A stretch of DNA of 64,000 bases, from positions 558,001 to 622,000 of the forward strand of contig NZ_CP032695.1 of the NCBI RefSeq assembly GCF_003627755.1. The letters run 5' to 3'. Positions within the stretch are counted from its first letter, which is position 1. Each line of letters opens with the position of its first letter. The stretch comes from Rhizobium jaguaris. Its GTDB lineage: Bacteria > Pseudomonadota > Alphaproteobacteria > Rhizobiales > Rhizobiaceae. A program made the translations under genes and the position numbers. The notes beneath the pieces were generated by a model, which saw only the letters and a list, made by a program, of their open reading frames with translations, had not been told where the DNA came from and did no database searches. Below are positions 61,591 to 64,000 of the stretch, one piece after another.

Positions 61591-61878
61591 GAGCATCACG
61601 CGATAGGAGAGGCTTCGGGACTTTTTGCATCGGTACTCGGGGCTGAGATAGTTCTGACGAACCTCGGCAAGCTCGATCTTCGAACCGACTACGGCATGCT
61701 CCGTCTGGAGGCAGTATTCGGGCCTTTCGTGAGTTTGGGGTTCGAGCAGAGGCAATGCATCGGCGTCTGCCACCTGGGTGGACGCATCCACCTCTCCTAT
61801 ACGAGCTTCGACCCACGCCCGGCTATTCTTCAAGAGTTGCGGATCGCTCTTGCGAGGATGACGGAGGCGGAAGGGTAA
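61591..61878 (+). pseudogene. Fragment resembling the end of a condensation/acyltransferase domain
   Basis: In one plus frame: LGAEIVLTNLGKLDLRTD, YGMLRLEAVFGPFVSLGFE, QCIGVCHLGGRIHLSYTSF, then helical IALARMTEAEG and stop. The order 'SNLG...YG.LR...V.GP...G......IG..T..GRL...YTS' resembles the C-terminal end of condensation-domain or PapA-type acyltransferases. No start or N-terminal part is present, and it is joined directly to the broken DUF1348 gene. It overlaps the end of the minus-strand kinase gene by 56 bases. Confidence 0.4.
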
Positions 61879-63829
61879 AGCTGAACGTGCTTCCCTTGCC
61901 CTTCTTAGTCGTGACCCAGATATGTCCTCCATGGGCCTCGATGATGGATCGGCAGATCGAGAGCCCCATGCCGATGCCAGTCGCCTTCGTTGTAAAGAAC
62001 GCCTCGAACGCCCGGTCGGCCGTATCTGGATCGAGGCCGACGCCGTTGTCCGACACGCTCACCTGCGCAAGCCCGTCGCTCTGAAGTCTGGTGACTACGT
62101 GCAATACCCTTCGCTCGTCTTCCAGCGTCGTCATTGCATCCGCGCCATTCATGACCAGGTTGATCAGCACCTGCTGGAGCTGGATGCGATCGCCATTGAC
62201 CGCGTCCGCGGCACCGTCATAGGCAGCCTCGACAACGACGCCTTGCTGACGGAGCTCGCTCTTCGTCAAATGCAGCACTTCCTCAATCACGCCCCGGATG
62301 CTCAATGGTTCAACCTTCGGCCGCGAATTCCGTGCGAGAGCAAGTATCCCGCTCAGGACCGCGCCGGCGCGGTGGCCGTCTCGGAGAACCCACCCGATAG
62401 CCTCCGAGGCTTCCTCGATGTTGGGAGATCTGCTTTCGAGCCAGCTCAAGGCTGCGGCTGCGTTTGTGACGATCGCCATCAGCGGCTGATTCATCTCGTG
62501 CGCCACGGACACGGCCAGTTCCCCGATCGCGGTCAGACGGCTCATGCGAGCAAGGTCCTCCTTGGATTTGCGCAGAGCTTCCGCGGTCTCGTTTCGTTGG
62601 GTCATGTCCCGGAACACCAGCACCGCGCCCTTCATGTCGCCACGAGAGTCGATGATGGGCGCTCCGGACAGGTCGACTATCGATTCCGACCCGGCCCTGG
62701 ATCGGAGGGTGTACTGGTTGCCGATTGCGAGATCGACCTCGCGGCCGAGTATCTCCGACACCGGGTCGGCGACGACTTCGCGCGCCTCGTCGATCAGCTG
62801 GAATACTTCTGCCACCGATTTCTCCGCGGCATCTTGCTGCGTCCACCCTGTAAGCTTCTCCGCTACCGGATTGATGAATATCAGATGACCTTTGTCGTCC
62901 GTCGATATCACCGCGTCGCCGATACTCGACAGCGTCGCCGCGTAACGCCGCTCGCTCTCCTGGATCCGATCCTGCGCGACCTTCAGGTCCTCGACATCGA
63001 TGTTAATGCCGTACCAACGGATTACCTTGCCACTTTCGTCTCTGATCGGCACTGCCCGTATGAGAAACGTGCGCGAAGAGCCGTCGCGGCCTACCATGCG
63101 GGACTCGGTGCCTCCCGCTACCTCTTCGGTTCGCAGCCGCGTCCAGATGGTGTCGACGCGCGCCCGATCGTCCGGATGGAAGACACGCATGTAACCAAAG
63201 CCGACGGACTCTTCCTCGGTAAGGCCGAAGTAAGTTGACCACTGTCGATTGACTGCCTCGAGGATGCCGTCCGGTTTCGTGTGCCAGGCATGGGCGGGAA
63301 GCATGTCCCATGAAAGGCGGAGCTCCCGCTCGGCTAGACGCGCTCTTTCACGCACTTGCCCGAGTTCGGCGTCCGATGTCGCCTTCGCGATCCGGACGGC
63401 GGCATAAGTGGCCAGGATTTCGAATGCCTCGGTTTCCTCCGCGTCGAACGCCGCGATCGAGAAGCTCTCCAGCTCCAGGATGCCAAGAATGCGCTCTCCA
63501 AACTGTAGCGGCACTAACAAGGAGCAAGCGAGACCCTCTCCAGCTAGGGCGTGGTTCGTCATCGCGACCGGTTTCCGGGTCTCTGAAAGCGACGAGATGA
63601 CCGAAGCGGGAACACTTGGGTGCGAGCCGTCTTCGGAAAGAAAGACCACCTCCGCCCGTCCGACCTTGCCGCACCCCAGACAGGCCGTCGCGAGCGCATC
63701 GGCGATCCTATCGCGGTCCGCATCGACGGACAGCGCTCGGAGCATTCGCAGGCCTGCCGTTGTGTCCATGACGAGGTCCGCCGGAGGTGCACCCGACCGC
63801 CAGAGTAGCAGGCCCCGAGATATGGGCAA
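61823..63829 (-). CDS. Hybrid-input sensor histidine kinase: GAF-PAS-PAS-HisKA-HATPase
   Basis: A soluble kinase of at least 668 residues. GAF domain about residues 25-160 (LACSLLVPLQFGERILGILELES), PAS/PAC pair 160-300 and 300-420 (VFHPDDRARVDTIW; LSSIGDAVISTDDKGHLIFIN), H-box SVAHEMNQPLMAIVTNA, N-box QVLINLVMNGADAM, G1 VSDNGVGLDP and G2 TGIGMGLSICRSI. The type matches kinases acting with FixJ-type regulators. The start is uncertain: 63829 is a TTG, and family-like sequence continues upstream (SYFNEIEDSLPISRG) to a stop, without an ATG. No membrane helix, so the signal is cytoplasmic. Confidence 0.87.
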   Translation of the reverse strand: MPISRGLLLWRSGAPPADLVMDTTAGLRMLRALSVDADRDRIADALATACLGCGKVGRAEVVFLSEDGSHPSVPASVISSLSETRKPVAMTNHALAGEGLACSLLVPLQFGERILGILELESFSIAAFDAEETEAFEILATYAAVRIAKATSDAELGQVRERARLAERELRLSWDMLPAHAWHTKPDGILEAVNRQWSTYFGLTEEESVGFGYMRVFHPDDRARVDTIWTRLRTEEVAGGTESRMVGRDGSSRTFLIRAVPIRDESGKVIRWYGINIDVEDLKVAQDRIQESERRYAATLSSIGDAVISTDDKGHLIFINPVAEKLTGWTQQDAAEKSVAEVFQLIDEAREVVADPVSEILGREVDLAIGNQYTLRSRAGSESIVDLSGAPIIDSRGDMKGAVLVFRDMTQRNETAEALRKSKEDLARMSRLTAIGELAVSVAHEMNQPLMAIVTNAAAALSWLESRSPNIEEASEAIGWVLRDGHRAGAVLSGILALARNSRPKVEPLSIRGVIEEVLHLTKSELRQQGVVVEAAYDGAADAVNGDRIQLQQVLINLVMNGADAMTTLEDERRVLHVVTRLQSDGLAQVSVSDNGVGLDPDTADRAFEAFFTTKATGIGMGLSICRSIIEAHGGHIWVTTKKGKGSTFSFTLPPPSSSQERSATLEE

Positions 63830-63941
63830 GCTGTCCTCGATTTCGTTAAAGTACGATAGCGGGCGCCCGGAGGCATATGCTTCTCGACAGGGAATGAACC
63901 GGGTGCCTTAATGCAGGAAAGCCATCGAAATGGAGGCGGGC

Positions 63942-64000
63942 ATGGATGAAAAGTATCCGCCGCTGTCGCCGCTCAAGACGGGCGTCCGCGGGATCGCCAC
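63942..64000 (+). CDS. Start of an unidentified gene (possibly DUF983), cut by window end
   Basis: ATG 63942 follows GGAGGCGGGC. The 19 visible residues, MDEKYPPLSPLKTGVRGIA, resemble the N-terminus of DUF983 small membrane proteins (PPLSPL.TG.RGRCP), but the zinc-knuckle Cys residues that should follow are not in view, so the identification is weak. Confidence 0.35.
   Translation, partial: MDEKYPPLSPLKTGVRGIA

Overview
The window looks like accessory DNA (a plasmid, chromid or genomic-island-rich stretch) of an alphaproteobacterium of the order Hyphomicrobiales/Rhizobiales, most likely Rhizobiaceae. The basis is high GC with GC-ending codons, the gene types (NodT-type outer-membrane factor with MacAB, entericidin lipoprotein, Ugp-like sugar-phosphate ABC operon, FixJ-type regulators, IS110 and IS5 transposases) and a mosaic of small transcription units. 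I assigned this from protein families by eye, not by database search. No rRNA, tRNA, CRISPR array or replication origin was recognised.

Layout. 0-11 kb: the 3' end of an EF-G-like gene, a flavin monooxygenase, an SDR plus ECF sigma factor pair, a small K+ channel, a Ca2+/H+ antiporter, an entericidin, a divergent HxlR regulator/quinone oxidoreductase pair, a dimethylarginine hydrolase and a two-component system. 11-21 kb: a MacB-MacA-NodT tripartite exporter, a Spy-like periplasmic protein, a DUF3313 lipoprotein and a second two-component system. 21-25 kb: small membrane and hypothetical proteins, an alpha/beta hydrolase, and a regulator that joins a SARP-type DNA-binding half to a hydrolase half. 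25-32 kb: a tight six-gene operon (ABC ATPase, two permeases, binding protein, methyltransferase, calcineurin-like phosphoesterase) divergent from a PhnF/HutC-type GntR regulator, with a perfect GntR-style palindrome between them. 32-35.5 kb: an overlapping acetolactate-synthase-like/aldehyde dehydrogenase pair.

35.9-39.9 kb is a transposon-damaged zone: an IS110-family element, a cluster of IS-end-like repeats and an IS5-family element have broken an amino-acid ABC transporter locus, leaving one whole ATPase gene, the start of a second ATPase gene and the tail of a permease gene. 39.9-48.1 kb is a probable secreted-enzyme cluster: a 2H phosphoesterase, two paralogous exported Gly-rich proteins, a HAD phosphatase, a formylglycine-type arylsulfatase and a small protein, all on the minus strand. 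It is divergent from a membrane-anchored TPR regulator, and the shared promoter region carries an 18-bp perfect palindrome.

48.1-53.6 kb is a graveyard. It holds fragments of an outer-membrane protein, a tyrosine recombinase, a Shedu-like (DUF4263) defence protein and a second possible defence gene, a cytochrome P460, a chimeric nitrile-hydratase beta/alpha gene with the cobalt-type CTLCSC motif, an intact cbtB next to a frameshifted cbtA, a collapsed sensor kinase with two intact response regulators, and a frameshifted DUF6130 gene. 53.8-64 kb holds a detoxification or stress set (AhpD-like protein, AraC regulator, exported hydrolases, Tat-exported MBL hydrolase, PNPOx-like protein), regulators including one with DNA-binding and receiver domains in reversed order, a GAF/PAS sensor kinase and several further broken genes. 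Three separate genes of the 53-59 kb region carry a shared CGACAACT-centred element 108-118 bp upstream of their start codons, which suggests a local regulon.
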